A DNA stretch of 45,754 bases from Novosphingobium sp. AAP83 (GCF_001295795.1 NZ_LJHY01000024.1:1-45754), one strand, 5' to 3'. Positions 27,239 to 35,627 are shown, counted from the stretch's first letter. A program made the numbers and translations. Notes: generated by a model from the sequence alone, not told the origin.

Positions 27239-28263
27239 TATCGCAGTGTCCTTTGACGCCACCACATCAACGGGCCGGACACGCCCAGCCCGATCAGCAC
27301 GAGCGCTTCGACAAGCAGCACAAGTTGGCCGAGCAGGCCGAACTCATCGCCCGAGTGATAAGGCAAGACAGTCATCCATAAGGCCGAATTGTCCTGTGCC
27401 GATTTCGCTGTAATGAGTCGCGACGCTGTCAGATCGACCTTCACTACGTGCACGGCCAGCGAATTGCGCTCTGGTGCAAGCAGGTTCACGTCCATGCGCG
27501 CATCGGCAGAAAAGCGAAGGTCCCGGACTTTAGCGCCGGGAAACTGAGCTTGTGCCAACACCAGACCTGCAGCGACGTTTGCCGCGATCGGACGAACCGG
27601 CTCCACCTCAGAAACCGGTTTCGGCAGTGCTGATACGAGCGCGGGGAGAAGATCGGCACCTGCCAACAAAACGCCCGTCAGCGCGCTGCAAGCAAGCAGC
27701 AGCGCAGTTACGACGCCGAAACTGCGGTGCCAGTGCCGCAGCCTGATCCGCGATGGCATGCGAGAATTGACGACGAGCGATTTGCCCCAGCGCCCCTTGC
27801 CCGGCCACCAGAAAGCAAGGCCCGTTCCCGCCATCAGCAACAGCACGAGGCCGTTCAGCGCGACGATGACAAGACCTGTCGTCCCAGCCATGAGCCGGTA
27901 ATGGAGTTGTAGCGCTGCCTCGATCGGAAAGCTCGCCAAGCCGCCCTCACGCACGATCCGTGCGGATACGGGATCAATCATGGCGAAGCTGCGCATGCGA
28001 TCGGCATCGACGAACTGAGCAAGTGCCATCCGTCCGTGCTGGGCAGGCGGTTGCAGGCGCTCTACGCGCTTGCCGGTTGCTGCGGCCGCCGCGTAAAGTC
28101 GGTCTATTCCAAGCGCCGGCCCGTTCGAGGTAGTGACCTCCAGCAGACGGCCAAGCGGCTCACGAAACAGCAGAACGCTGCCGGTCAGCGTCTGGAGCAC
28201 CAGAAGCGGTGCAAATAGCAGCGCCATCCATCTGTGCCATTTCAGAAAGCTTTGGCGTCGCAT
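27238..28263 (-). CDS. PepSY-associated transmembrane protein
   Basis: A 341-residue inner-membrane protein of the PepSY_TM family. The N-terminal KWHRWMALLFAPLLVLQTLTGSVLLF is the hallmark first helix, with three more hydrophobic segments at roughly 135-155, 183-205 and 310-328. RLRHWHRSFGVVTALLLACSALTGVLL forms the second H-x-x-x-G motif pair. PepSY periplasmic regions lie between. Such proteins commonly sit beside siderophore receptors and are proposed to act in ferric-chelate reduction or transfer. Here it follows the TonB-dependent receptor by 60 bp and overlaps the ghrA-like gene. Confidence 0.88.
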   Translation of the reverse strand: MRRQSFLKWHRWMALLFAPLLVLQTLTGSVLLFREPLGRLLEVTTSNGPALGIDRLYAAAAATGKRVERLQPPAQHGRMALAQFVDADRMRSFAMIDPVSARIVREGGLASFPIEAALQLHYRLMAGTTGLVIVALNGLVLLLMAGTGLAFWWPGKGRWGKSLVVNSRMPSRIRLRHWHRSFGVVTALLLACSALTGVLLAGADLLPALVSALPKPVSEVEPVRPIAANVAAGLVLAQAQFPGAKVRDLRFSADARMDVNLLAPERNSLAVHVVKVDLTASRLITAKSAQDNSALWMTVLPYHSGDEFGLLGQLVLLVEALVLIGLGVSGPLMWWRQRTLR

Positions 28264-28281
28264 TGTGCCTCGTCAGATAAG

Positions 28282-28315
28282 TTGGGCTGCCGGAGCGGTG
28301 ACCCCGACAGCCCAA
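28282..28315. terminator. Intergenic hairpin between receptor and PepSY genes
   Basis: Arms ttgggctgccgg (28282-28293) and ccgacagcccaa (28304-28315) pair over 12 positions with one G-T pair and a 10-nt loop. It lies between the receptor stop and the PepSY start. There is no T-tract, so it could be a partial terminator or a stabilising hairpin that sets receptor expression above that of downstream genes. Confidence 0.45.
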
Positions 28316-28323
28316 TTCCGTTA

Positions 28324-30498
28324 TCAGAACGAGAACGTTGCCCGCACGTTGAAAGCGCGCGGCGGGCCAGGTGCGACCCACAGCCGCGCGTACGACGCGG
28401 TATAGAACTGCTTGTCGAACAGATTGGTCACGTCAGCAGTGACCTTGATGTTATCAGCCGGCTCATAGCTCGCCATCAGGCGAGTAATGACATAGCCGGG
28501 CAGTTCGAACGTCGAGCCGGTTTCGCCAAGACGCTTGCCTACGTAGTTGATACCTCCGCCCAGCGTGAAACGCCGGTCGCCTATCATGAATCCCTTGCTG
28601 GCAATCAGGTTGGCTGCATGTTCGGGGATGTTGATCAAGCGATCACCGGGATTGATGGTCAGGCCAAAGTCTCTGTCCCCTGCCCGCGTTGTCCAGTTTG
28701 CATCCAGATAGGCATAAGTGGCGATGACCATGATGTCGCCGGGCAGATTGGCGTTGAAATCCAGTTCGATCCCGCGTGACCGTGCAGCACCACCGGCAAT
28801 AGAGAACCCTGCATTGGCCGGATTCGGATCGGCGGTCAGGATGTTGTTCTTGGTCATCGTAAATGCTGCGATCGAACCGCTGATCGGACCACCGGGCTCG
28901 CCCAACCGCAGGCCCACCTCGTAGGATTTGCTCAATTCTGCCGGGAAAGGATTGCTGGCAGCATCCACGCCGCTGTTCGGCCGGTAGCCTTCGCCGTAAC
29001 CACCAAAGATCGAAAGATCGTCGTTGATTTCATAAAGAATCCCACCGGTTGGGCTGAACTGCTTCTGGTTGACAAGGATGGTACGGTTGTTGGCACGGTT
29101 CAACACGGTCTGCTTGAAGTTGTCATAGCGGCCACCAAGGCGCAGTTTCAGCCGGTCGGTCAGGTCGATCTGATCCTGAAAGTAAATGCCCCACGCCTTT
29201 TGCGTTTCAAAGGTGTTGGTCAGCGGTGTTGCCCCCAGCGCCAATGTCTGGCCGTAGACCGGGTTGAAGATATTGACAGCATAATTTGCTGCCGTGATCG
29301 GCGTGCCTGCCGTATAGTTTACCGGGCGGCCGCGAAGCTGCAGAAGATCAATCCGGAATCGGTCCCAATCGGCCCCCACCAGCACATGGTGGGCAATTCC
29401 ACCGGTGTTGAACTTACCCGAAATTTCGCCACGGACCACAAGGTTGTCGGTGCTGTAGTCACGCGAACGGCGCTGACGAGCAAGGAAGTTGCCCGTTGAG
29501 GTCAGAGTCTGGCGGCGGTTGGAGCCGATTGGATCCAACTCTGGCTCACTTGAAATGCCTTTGAATTCCGTTTCGCGATAGCTGACACCAGCAAGGAAAA
29601 ACCAGCTGCCGCCAAGCTTCTGCTGAAGCTGTACTTGATGGCCAAGCACGTTGACGTTCATGCGCCCATCGCCGGGTTCGCCAAAGAAGGTTGACCGGTC
29701 AACAACGCCAAGCCGCCCGTTTACCGCAATTGTGCCGCGATCAAACGGAACGCGATTATCCATGAACTCGAGTTCATAGGAAATACTGGTGTCCGTGGAC
29801 GGCGTGAACACGATAGAGGGGTTAGCCGTGTAAAGTGTCTGGCTCACGGTGTCGCGGAAACTGTCTCCATCCTGCGCTGCTCCGTTCAAACGGATCGCCA
29901 CGGTATCGCTTAATGAAAGGTTATAGTCGGCTTCTACGCGGAACGTGTTCCAGCTGCCGCCTTGCACCGCAAAGCTGCCGAAAGTCTCACCGACCTTGGC
30001 CTTCTTCGTGATGATGCTGATCGTGCCACCCGGTTCACCCCGGCCAAACACGGCGCCATTGGGGCCTTTGAGGATTTCGATCTTTTCGATGTTGGACGCA
30101 TCGCGCGGGCCGCCATAACCGCGACCGGCATTGAAACCGTTGACCAGCACGCCGCCGGCAAAGTTCTCGTCCCCGGCAAAGCCGCGAATGGCAAAACCAT
30201 CGAACAAGCCGCCAAAGTTGTTCTGCCGCGATACACCACTGGAAAGATCAAGCGCAGTATCGAGCCGAGTAATGTTAAGGTTTTGCAAGGTCTTGGCGTC
30301 GATGACTTGCACGCTCTGCGGAATTGCCGAAAGCGGCACATCGCCACGATACTGCTGCCGCTGGCCGATAACGACGAGCGATTCTGCAGGCTCAGCCTGA
30401 TCTTCGGCAGGCGCTGACTGCGCCCGTGCCGACATCGGCATCGCTCCCATCGCTACGCCAACTGCCAGTGCGACCTTAACTGCGGAAATAGATTTCAT
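28324..30498 (-). CDS. TonB-dependent siderophore-type outer-membrane receptor
   Basis: A 724-residue outer-membrane protein. A signal peptide covers about residues 1-26 (ending MSARAQ). A TonB-box-like ESLVVIGQ precedes the plug domain (about 45-165), which contains IPQSVQVIDAKTL, GFAIRGF and the I-L-K-G-P-N-G-A-V-F-G-R-G-E-P-G-G block diagnostic of siderophore receptors. The rest is a beta-barrel ending RAFNVRATFSF with the terminal Phe needed for insertion. It energises uptake of a ferric chelate or other bulky ligand through TonB. Start 30498 precedes the signal peptide; the frame extends to 30549 without support. A Fur-like palindrome lies about 93 bp upstream. Confidence 0.93.
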   Translation of the reverse strand: MKSISAVKVALAVGVAMGAMPMSARAQSAPAEDQAEPAESLVVIGQRQQYRGDVPLSAIPQSVQVIDAKTLQNLNITRLDTALDLSSGVSRQNNFGGLFDGFAIRGFAGDENFAGGVLVNGFNAGRGYGGPRDASNIEKIEILKGPNGAVFGRGEPGGTISIITKKAKVGETFGSFAVQGGSWNTFRVEADYNLSLSDTVAIRLNGAAQDGDSFRDTVSQTLYTANPSIVFTPSTDTSISYELEFMDNRVPFDRGTIAVNGRLGVVDRSTFFGEPGDGRMNVNVLGHQVQLQQKLGGSWFFLAGVSYRETEFKGISSEPELDPIGSNRRQTLTSTGNFLARQRRSRDYSTDNLVVRGEISGKFNTGGIAHHVLVGADWDRFRIDLLQLRGRPVNYTAGTPITAANYAVNIFNPVYGQTLALGATPLTNTFETQKAWGIYFQDQIDLTDRLKLRLGGRYDNFKQTVLNRANNRTILVNQKQFSPTGGILYEINDDLSIFGGYGEGYRPNSGVDAASNPFPAELSKSYEVGLRLGEPGGPISGSIAAFTMTKNNILTADPNPANAGFSIAGGAARSRGIELDFNANLPGDIMVIATYAYLDANWTTRAGDRDFGLTINPGDRLINIPEHAANLIASKGFMIGDRRFTLGGGINYVGKRLGETGSTFELPGYVITRLMASYEPADNIKVTADVTNLFDKQFYTASYARLWVAPGPPRAFNVRATFSF

Positions 30499-31021
30499 CG
30501 GAACTTCACCCCTCATTAGTGATGCGCACTCTCTCACCCCGCTTGCCACACGTGTGTTTGGCTGGCTGACTGAGCGTTTCCATTTTTCCTGCGAATTATT
30601 GTTATTCGCCGAGAGTATGCTCTTGCAAACGAATCTTGCGTCGAAGCGGCGAGCGTGGACGGATGATTATTGTGAAATTGTCGTGACAGCGTCCTTTTTG
30701 TGCCGTTCGACGTAAAAGCCCCCTCTCAGAACCGGCGACGATCTACCCAGCACCTCGCTCCGCCGATCAGCAGCGAACACCCGGCCATATCTGCTTTCCC
30801 AACACACACGCACATGATTCTAAGGAATTTGGGCTTTGCGCATTTCTAAGGAGCTCCAGCAGAATGTAAGCGTCGCACCGCTTCTTCCTGTATAGAGCAG
30901 TGCATGATTACGCAGCCCCTACCAGAATTCAGTACATCCTGCTGAAAGCCCGCCGCATTCCGCAAACCCTCTTCAAGCCCCGCACTATACAGACGGATAT
31001 CAAAATTGGAGAGCTGTGCGT
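30499..31021. other. Divergent intergenic region between receptor and HAD-kinase operon
   Basis: No gene seen in these 523 bp. It must hold both divergent promoters. Visible elements are the palindrome at 30591-30609, a 9-bp direct repeat ttctaagga at 30818-30826 and 30844-30852, and a ribosome-binding site ggagag just before ATG 31022. Local base composition is more AT-rich than that of neighbouring genes. Confidence 0.6.
30591..30609. promoter_or_regulatory. 19-bp palindrome, candidate Fur-like operator
   Basis: The 19-bp stretch has arms gcgaat and attcgc plus a further matching pair (7 of 9 positions symmetric) with an AT-rich centre. Length, centre and location about 93 bp upstream of a siderophore-type receptor resemble a Fur box. 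The match to the E. coli consensus is only partial, so another dimeric regulator is possible. Confidence 0.4.
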
Positions 31022-31690
31022 ATGAGCAACTTTCGTCCAAAGTACGTGACATTTGATTGTCATGGCACGCTAATCAATTTCAAGATGGCCGATGCGGCAA
31101 AGGATCTCTTTGCGCATCTTATGACCGATCTACAGATGGCTGAATTCATCAAGCACTTTCAGGCCTATCGCCTTGACGAAGTGCTGCAAGACTGGAAGCC
31201 CTACGCCGAAGTGGTGCACAACGCGCTCGAGCGCACGTGCAAGCGCAACAATGTCGCTTTCAGGCCTGAGCAGGCCGAAGACATCTACAACCGTGTGCCG
31301 ACATGGGGTCCGCACTCAGACGTGCCCGAAGGACTCGCCAAGCTGGCAAAGCACATTCCCCTGGTCATTCTTACCAATTCGATGGTTGCGCAGATCCCTG
31401 CCAACGTCGCAAAGCTTGGCGCGCCGTTCCACGCCGTGCTGACGGCAGAAGAAGCCGGCGCATACAAGCCGCACCTCAAGGCGTTCGAATACATGCTCGA
31501 TACATTGGGTTGCGGCCCGGACGACATCACGCACGTCTCGTCATCGTTCCGGCACGATCTCATGTCGGCCTACGACATCGGCATCAAGAGCAAGGTCTGG
31601 GTAAACCGGGGCCATGAGCCCGCCAACCCGTTTTATGAATACACCGAAATTCCCGATATAACCCGGCTGCCCGGTGTGTTTGGACTCTGA
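31022..31690 (+). CDS. HAD-superfamily hydrolase, haloacid-dehalogenase type II-like (copy 2)
   Basis: A 222-residue paralogue of the HAD protein at 25473. The nucleophile is D12 in F-D-C-H-G-T-L with T16; R50, N119 in L-T-N-S, K149 in A-Y-K-P and Y157 follow. The fourth motif is again H-V-S-S-S-F-R-H-D, so the dehalogenase Asn is replaced by S175, as in copy 1. ATG 31022 has GGAGAG seven bases upstream and is preferred to an in-frame GTG at 31016. It is the first gene of the plus-strand operon with the kinase and class III PLP enzyme. A phosphatase-type or other hydrolytic role on the operon's substrate is plausible. Confidence 0.83.
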   Translation: MSNFRPKYVTFDCHGTLINFKMADAAKDLFAHLMTDLQMAEFIKHFQAYRLDEVLQDWKPYAEVVHNALERTCKRNNVAFRPEQAEDIYNRVPTWGPHSDVPEGLAKLAKHIPLVILTNSMVAQIPANVAKLGAPFHAVLTAEEAGAYKPHLKAFEYMLDTLGCGPDDITHVSSSFRHDLMSAYDIGIKSKVWVNRGHEPANPFYEYTEIPDITRLPGVFGL

Positions 31691-31706
31691 CGACAGGATC
31701 TTCGAG

Positions 31707-32780
31707 ATGCAGGCGTACGCAAGTCTTCCATCGGAGATGGAGGCGGATGGACGGGCGTATTACCAGACCTCTGCCGATCGTCTGGCGATTTTGCCGGACG
31801 CATCCGAACCCGCGCTGTCGGCGTTGCTGCTACAGCAACATTATGGCCAGCCCGGCACACTGACCGCCCTGTCGTCCGAAGTCGAACAGACGTTCGATGC
31901 GCAGCTGGACGACGGTCGGCGTTTCATCCTCAAAACATCGTCGAGACCAGAGGCGCTGGAAAGCTTCCGCTTCCAGTCTGCCGTGCTGGACGGACTGACA
32001 GGCGTCGATGCCGTCCTGACACCCGACGCGATCCCTACCGTATCAGGCGGGTTGATGTTCGAACAGGATGGCGTCGTTGGCTACCTCCAGACTCGCATGA
32101 AGGGCGTCCCGCTCCATCAGGTACCGTGCACCCCTGCGCTGATGCGGGACATCGGCGCGGCGCTTGCGCGTATCAGCCTTGCCATGATGCGCATCGCCCC
32201 CCCGGCAGCGCGGCGCCCGATGCTATGGAACGTGGCGTGCTGGCCCTGGCTGGTCGAACTGGAACGCTATCTTTCCCAAGGCGACACAGCGCGGTTCGCA
32301 CACGCCGCCATGGACGATTACGTGCGCCGCATCGCACCGCAGGCTGCAGACCTCAGCTGGCAGATCACCCACAACGATCCCAGCCCATTCAATATGATCG
32401 ACACAGGAGCCGGCATCGGGTTCATCGATTTCGGCGACGGCGGCTGGAACCCCCGCATCCAAGACCTTGCCATCGCGGCAGGGCATTTCGTGCTGGATCC
32501 GGACTCGCCGCTGGGTGGCGCCGAATATGTCATTGCCGGCTATGCCTCGGTTGCACCACTGTCCGATCTTGAAGCATCGCTTTTGCTTGGGCTCATCCGC
32601 GCGCGCCAGAGCGCGCTCGTTCTGATCAACAACTGGCGCGCTCACCTCTTTCCCGACGCCGCACCGTACATCATGAAGAACGTGGCCCGCGCCGAACAGG
32701 GACTGGCAATTCTGGCAATGCTCGACCATCCGGCAGGCGAAGCGGCGGTTCGAGCGGCAGCTGGCCTCTATCCCTCCTGA
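31707..32780 (+). CDS. APH-fold small-molecule kinase (hydroxylysine kinase/choline kinase-like)
   Basis: A 357-residue phosphotransferase of the APH/choline-kinase fold. The ATP-anchoring lysine is probably K76 in F-I-L-K-T. The catalytic loop H-N-D-P-S-P-F-N provides D214 and N219, and D231 in I-D-F-G-D binds metal. It phosphorylates a hydroxyl group on a small molecule. Start ATG 31707 is preferred; a GTG at 31674 would overlap the HAD gene. The next gene encodes a class III PLP enzyme of the phospho-lyase-like branch. In animals a related pair, hydroxylysine kinase and 5-phosphohydroxylysine phospho-lyase, acts in sequence, so this kinase may supply an O-phospho amine to the lyase. Confidence 0.82.
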   Translation: MQAYASLPSEMEADGRAYYQTSADRLAILPDASEPALSALLLQQHYGQPGTLTALSSEVEQTFDAQLDDGRRFILKTSSRPEALESFRFQSAVLDGLTGVDAVLTPDAIPTVSGGLMFEQDGVVGYLQTRMKGVPLHQVPCTPALMRDIGAALARISLAMMRIAPPAARRPMLWNVACWPWLVELERYLSQGDTARFAHAAMDDYVRRIAPQAADLSWQITHNDPSPFNMIDTGAGIGFIDFGDGGWNPRIQDLAIAAGHFVLDPDSPLGGAEYVIAGYASVAPLSDLEASLLLGLIRARQSALVLINNWRAHLFPDAAPYIMKNVARAEQGLAILAMLDHPAGEAAVRAAAGLYPS

Positions 32781-32834
32781 GCACCTGAATATCTTCCGCC
32801 TTAGACAACAACTGCAGCAGACAGGCAGCACTTC

Positions 32835-34175
32835 ATGCCCATAGATCTCATGCCCAATCGCTTCCGTCCAGGTGAGGTTGAACTTCCCAAGCGCGAAGCC
32901 GATCTGATTGCGCGACGCGACGCGGTTCTTGGGGCCTCCTACCGGCTGCAGTATCGCAAGCCCGTCCACTTCGTTCGCGGGCAAGGCATGTGGCTTTATG
33001 ATCCCGATGACCGGCCTTATCTGGATTTCTACAACAACGTACCGTCGCTCGGCCACTGTCATCCCGAAGTCAACGCGGCCATGATGGAGCAGGCCGCCCG
33101 GATCAGCGCCAACACGCGCTATCTTGAGCCCCGGCTGGTCGAATATGCCGAAAAGCTGATTGGTACGTTTCCCGCCGAACTCGACCGCGTGGTTTTCACA
33201 TGCACCGGCAGTGAATCCAACGACCTTGCCTTGCGCATCGCCCGTCTGGTGAGTGGCGGCGAAGGTGTGATTGTCACCTCCTATGCCTATCACGGAACAA
33301 GTGCAGCAGCCGCCGCAGTCTCGCCCAATCTGGGCGCTGCGGTGAACCTCAGCCCGAATGTGCGCATCGTCGAACTTCCTGGACCTGCCGGCATTCCTGA
33401 CGATCAGGCAGCAGACTTCTTCGAGGCGCAGGTCCGCCTTGCCATCATCGACCTGCAAAGTCGCGGCATCGGCGTTGCCGCGCTGCTATTCGACAGCATA
33501 TTCTCAAGCGACGGCGTGTGGATTGATCCTCCGGGCTTCATTGCCGGAGCGGTGGAAGCCGTACGCGAAGCTGGCGGCCTGATCATCTCGGACGAGGTCC
33601 AGCCCGGTTTCGGCCGCACCGGTGCGCATATGTGGGGTTTCGAATGTCACGGCATTGTTCCTGATCTGGTTACTCTGGGCAAGCCAATGGGCAATGGCTT
33701 TCCGATCGGAGCCGTCATTGGCCGCCAGCGTCCGATGGAGCAGTTCGGCCAGACTGCGCGCTATTCCAACACCTTTGCCGGAAACACGGTCGGCATTGCC
33801 ACCGCCGACGCCGTGCTGACGATCCTGCAGCGTGACCGCATACTCGACAGCGTAGTGACAGTCAGCGACCACCTCAAGCGCGGGCTTGAGCGCGTTGCCG
33901 CGCAAGTTCCCGGTATCCGGGGCATCCGCAACGCCGGATTGTTCTTCGGTGTCGACATCGGCCTGGAACACAGTCTGCCAACTGAACGTCGGGCGATGGC
34001 GCTCGATCTAGTGAACGCAATGCGCGACGATGGCGTGCTGATCAGCACGACGGCTGCCAACGAAGACGCGCTCAAAATTCGGCCGCCGCTGGTCTGCCAA
34101 GACGAACATGTCGACAAGTTCCTGACAGTATTCCGGACCGCTCTGGGTAAGATAGCATCCGGATACAGCAGTTAG
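32835..34175 (+). CDS. Class III PLP enzyme, phospho-lyase (AGXT2L/PHYKPL)-like
   Basis: A 446-residue fold-type I PLP enzyme. D253 in I-S-D-E-V-Q-P-G-F-G-R-T-G and K283 in L-G-K-P-M-G-N-G-F-P are the expected cofactor residues. The N-terminal pattern YLDFYNNVPSLGHCHPEV and SANTRYLEPRLVEYAEKL, plus T-G-S-E-S-N-D-L-A-L-R-I-A, closely resembles ethanolamine-phosphate and phosphohydroxylysine phospho-lyases, which split O-phospho amines into aldehyde, ammonia and phosphate. It differs clearly from the omega-transaminase at 7566. The APH-fold kinase ends 54 bp upstream. Ordinary transaminase activity remains possible, since both activities occur in this family. Confidence 0.82.
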   Translation: MPIDLMPNRFRPGEVELPKREADLIARRDAVLGASYRLQYRKPVHFVRGQGMWLYDPDDRPYLDFYNNVPSLGHCHPEVNAAMMEQAARISANTRYLEPRLVEYAEKLIGTFPAELDRVVFTCTGSESNDLALRIARLVSGGEGVIVTSYAYHGTSAAAAAVSPNLGAAVNLSPNVRIVELPGPAGIPDDQAADFFEAQVRLAIIDLQSRGIGVAALLFDSIFSSDGVWIDPPGFIAGAVEAVREAGGLIISDEVQPGFGRTGAHMWGFECHGIVPDLVTLGKPMGNGFPIGAVIGRQRPMEQFGQTARYSNTFAGNTVGIATADAVLTILQRDRILDSVVTVSDHLKRGLERVAAQVPGIRGIRNAGLFFGVDIGLEHSLPTERRAMALDLVNAMRDDGVLISTTAANEDALKIRPPLVCQDEHVDKFLTVFRTALGKIASGYSS

Positions 34176-34726
34176 CAGGATTGAGCCTTGGCAGCGCTGC
34201 CAACACAGCGTCACTGACCGGTCGAGGTGCCGCAATCACCTTCTCATCGGGCATGGCACAGCTTTTCGCCTCGGCCAGCAAATGGAACTCGTAAGGTTTG
34301 CCCTCCGCATTGGGGAACAGTGACCAGTCCTTCATCCTCACGTGATAAATCGGCTGCATTGCTCGAACGGCTGACAAGCAGCCTTGCGCTCACCATAATG
34401 CGCGCACTTAAGCCGAGACTCAATCACGTCGAGAGAACGGTTTTTCGCCCTGCGGCAACTGAGCGAGATCGCCAAAGGGTCTAGCACTACGATAAGCCCG
34501 CAACCCAGGCAGGTTACGCGCAGGCCTTATACCCGCCGTTACTGCTGCCGATGTGAACAATTGACGTTGATCGAGTGCTACCGGGAGTAGAACGCCGCAT
34601 CATAGGGCGAAGCGGACATTCCCAATCGACGTGTCAAACGGCAGGTCCTGTCAGAAGCCGACATCCAGAGTTTGTCCGCCTAGCATCGCAGCGCGGCAAA
34701 AAGTGGGCCGGGAATTGAACGGCAAG
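34176..34726. other. Non-coding stretch after the phospho-lyase-like gene
   Basis: No supported gene in about 550 bp. A short minus-strand frame with protein-like composition (KDWSLFPNAEGKPYEFHLL, 34176-34377) lacks a recognisable family and runs into the antisense of the preceding gene. The rest has frequent stops in all frames. Next to a transposase remnant, it is probably insertion debris. Confidence 0.4.
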
Positions 34727-35002
34727 TGCAGGCGGCGAAACATAACGCCCGACGATATCGTGAAGCTTCGCGGCGAAGGCCGGATCGTTCGACAACTTGA
34801 AGTTGCGCCAGCAATGCGGAATATGACCATGCGCCTCGTCCACGTTGGCTTTGCGCGGCACCTTACCCGTCGAAGACATGATGGCAGAGGCCCCAAGACC
34901 GTCGCTGCTGAGCAAAACGATACGAGCACACCAAACATGCTTTTGCGGGCTCAAAGGCGCCGCCACAATGCCGCGCGCGATTTCGAGACTTCCCGGCAGC
35001 AA
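34727..35002 (-). pseudogene. IS630-type transposase, N-terminal remnant with internal deletion
   Basis: The minus strand encodes SPQKHVWCARIVLLSSDGLG followed by a shortened linker, then WRNFKLSNDPAFAAKLHD and I-V-G-R-Y-V-S-P-P-A. Both blocks are typical of IS630-family transposases: the N-terminal helix-turn-helix and the part just before the first catalytic Asp. The intervening HTH/linker (W-R-W-Q type) is deleted, and the sequence diverges right after S-P-P-A, before the V-D-E-K catalytic motif. Not functional. It complements the C-terminal remnant at 444-617. Confidence 0.65.
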
Positions 35003-35059
35003 CGCGGACCATCAGTTTACCTGCGATCGGTGCGGAACTCCTCCCTTGCTTCGCGATCT

Positions 35060-35593
35060 CTACCGGTTGATTTCCGCGGATGACCAGTGGATGTGGACAA
35101 TCCGCCATTGTCCCTCAACGCGCCTCAGCAACATCGTCTCGACCGAGCGGCTGTTGATCGCGCGGTTGCGGTAAGTACCGGTAACGATTTCAACGCTCAT
35201 CACCCAAGCGGCATCCCCGTCCTCACCGTGTGATCGGCTGATAAGTGAACGGGGCACTGCGGCACTGAAGGCCGCATCGGCCTCAAGATGATGTTCAGCA
35301 TACTCGGCGCGGCTGCTTTCGACGCCCCCTGACTCAAAGATCATCACATCCTCGGTGAGAAGCGCGAGCGCGGCTTGTGTGTCGCCACTGGCGAGCGCCG
35401 CGTGGAACGCGATTACGGTGCCGACCGGTGTCGTTGTGTCAATGTGCGCGGGATGTCCGGATTGCTCGGATTGCGCTGTTGTTTGAGTCATGTCGCGCGA
35501 GCTGGGATGCGCCGCCGTGAGAAACATCCCCATGGCAGCGAAGCCGATCAGTCGAGCCGCGCGCGCACTTGCTTGGCTCAAACACTTATCCAT
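35060..35593 (-). CDS. NTF2-like/SnoaL-fold secreted protein of the copper cluster
   Basis: A 177-residue protein with an N-terminal hydrophobic export segment (LIGFAAMGMFLTAA) and an NTF2-like (DUF4440/SnoaL) domain from about residue 55. It contains TVIAFHAALASGDTQAALAL near the domain start and ends with WRIVHIHWSS, the typical final strand. ATG 35593 is preferred over 35635, which would overlap copD. Such proteins are often found at the end of copABCD clusters in this group but have no established function. It follows copD by 34 bp. Confidence 0.78.
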   Translation of the reverse strand: MDKCLSQASARAARLIGFAAMGMFLTAAHPSSRDMTQTTAQSEQSGHPAHIDTTTPVGTVIAFHAALASGDTQAALALLTEDVMIFESGGVESSRAEYAEHHLEADAAFSAAVPRSLISRSHGEDGDAAWVMSVEIVTGTYRNRAINSRSVETMLLRRVEGQWRIVHIHWSSAEINR

Positions 35594-35627
35594 CAGGATC
35601 GTATATCTCCCCCAAAACTCGCTATCG

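Noticed and set aside
30888..30992. Inverted pair ctgtatag / ctatacag
   Set aside because: Only 8 bp and about 90 bp apart; expected by chance at this length and not positioned like a known operator.
32223..33458. Minus-strand open frame of 411 codons across the kinase and phospho-lyase-like genes
   Set aside because: Antisense to two genes with intact active-site motifs; the translated product shows no recognisable domain.
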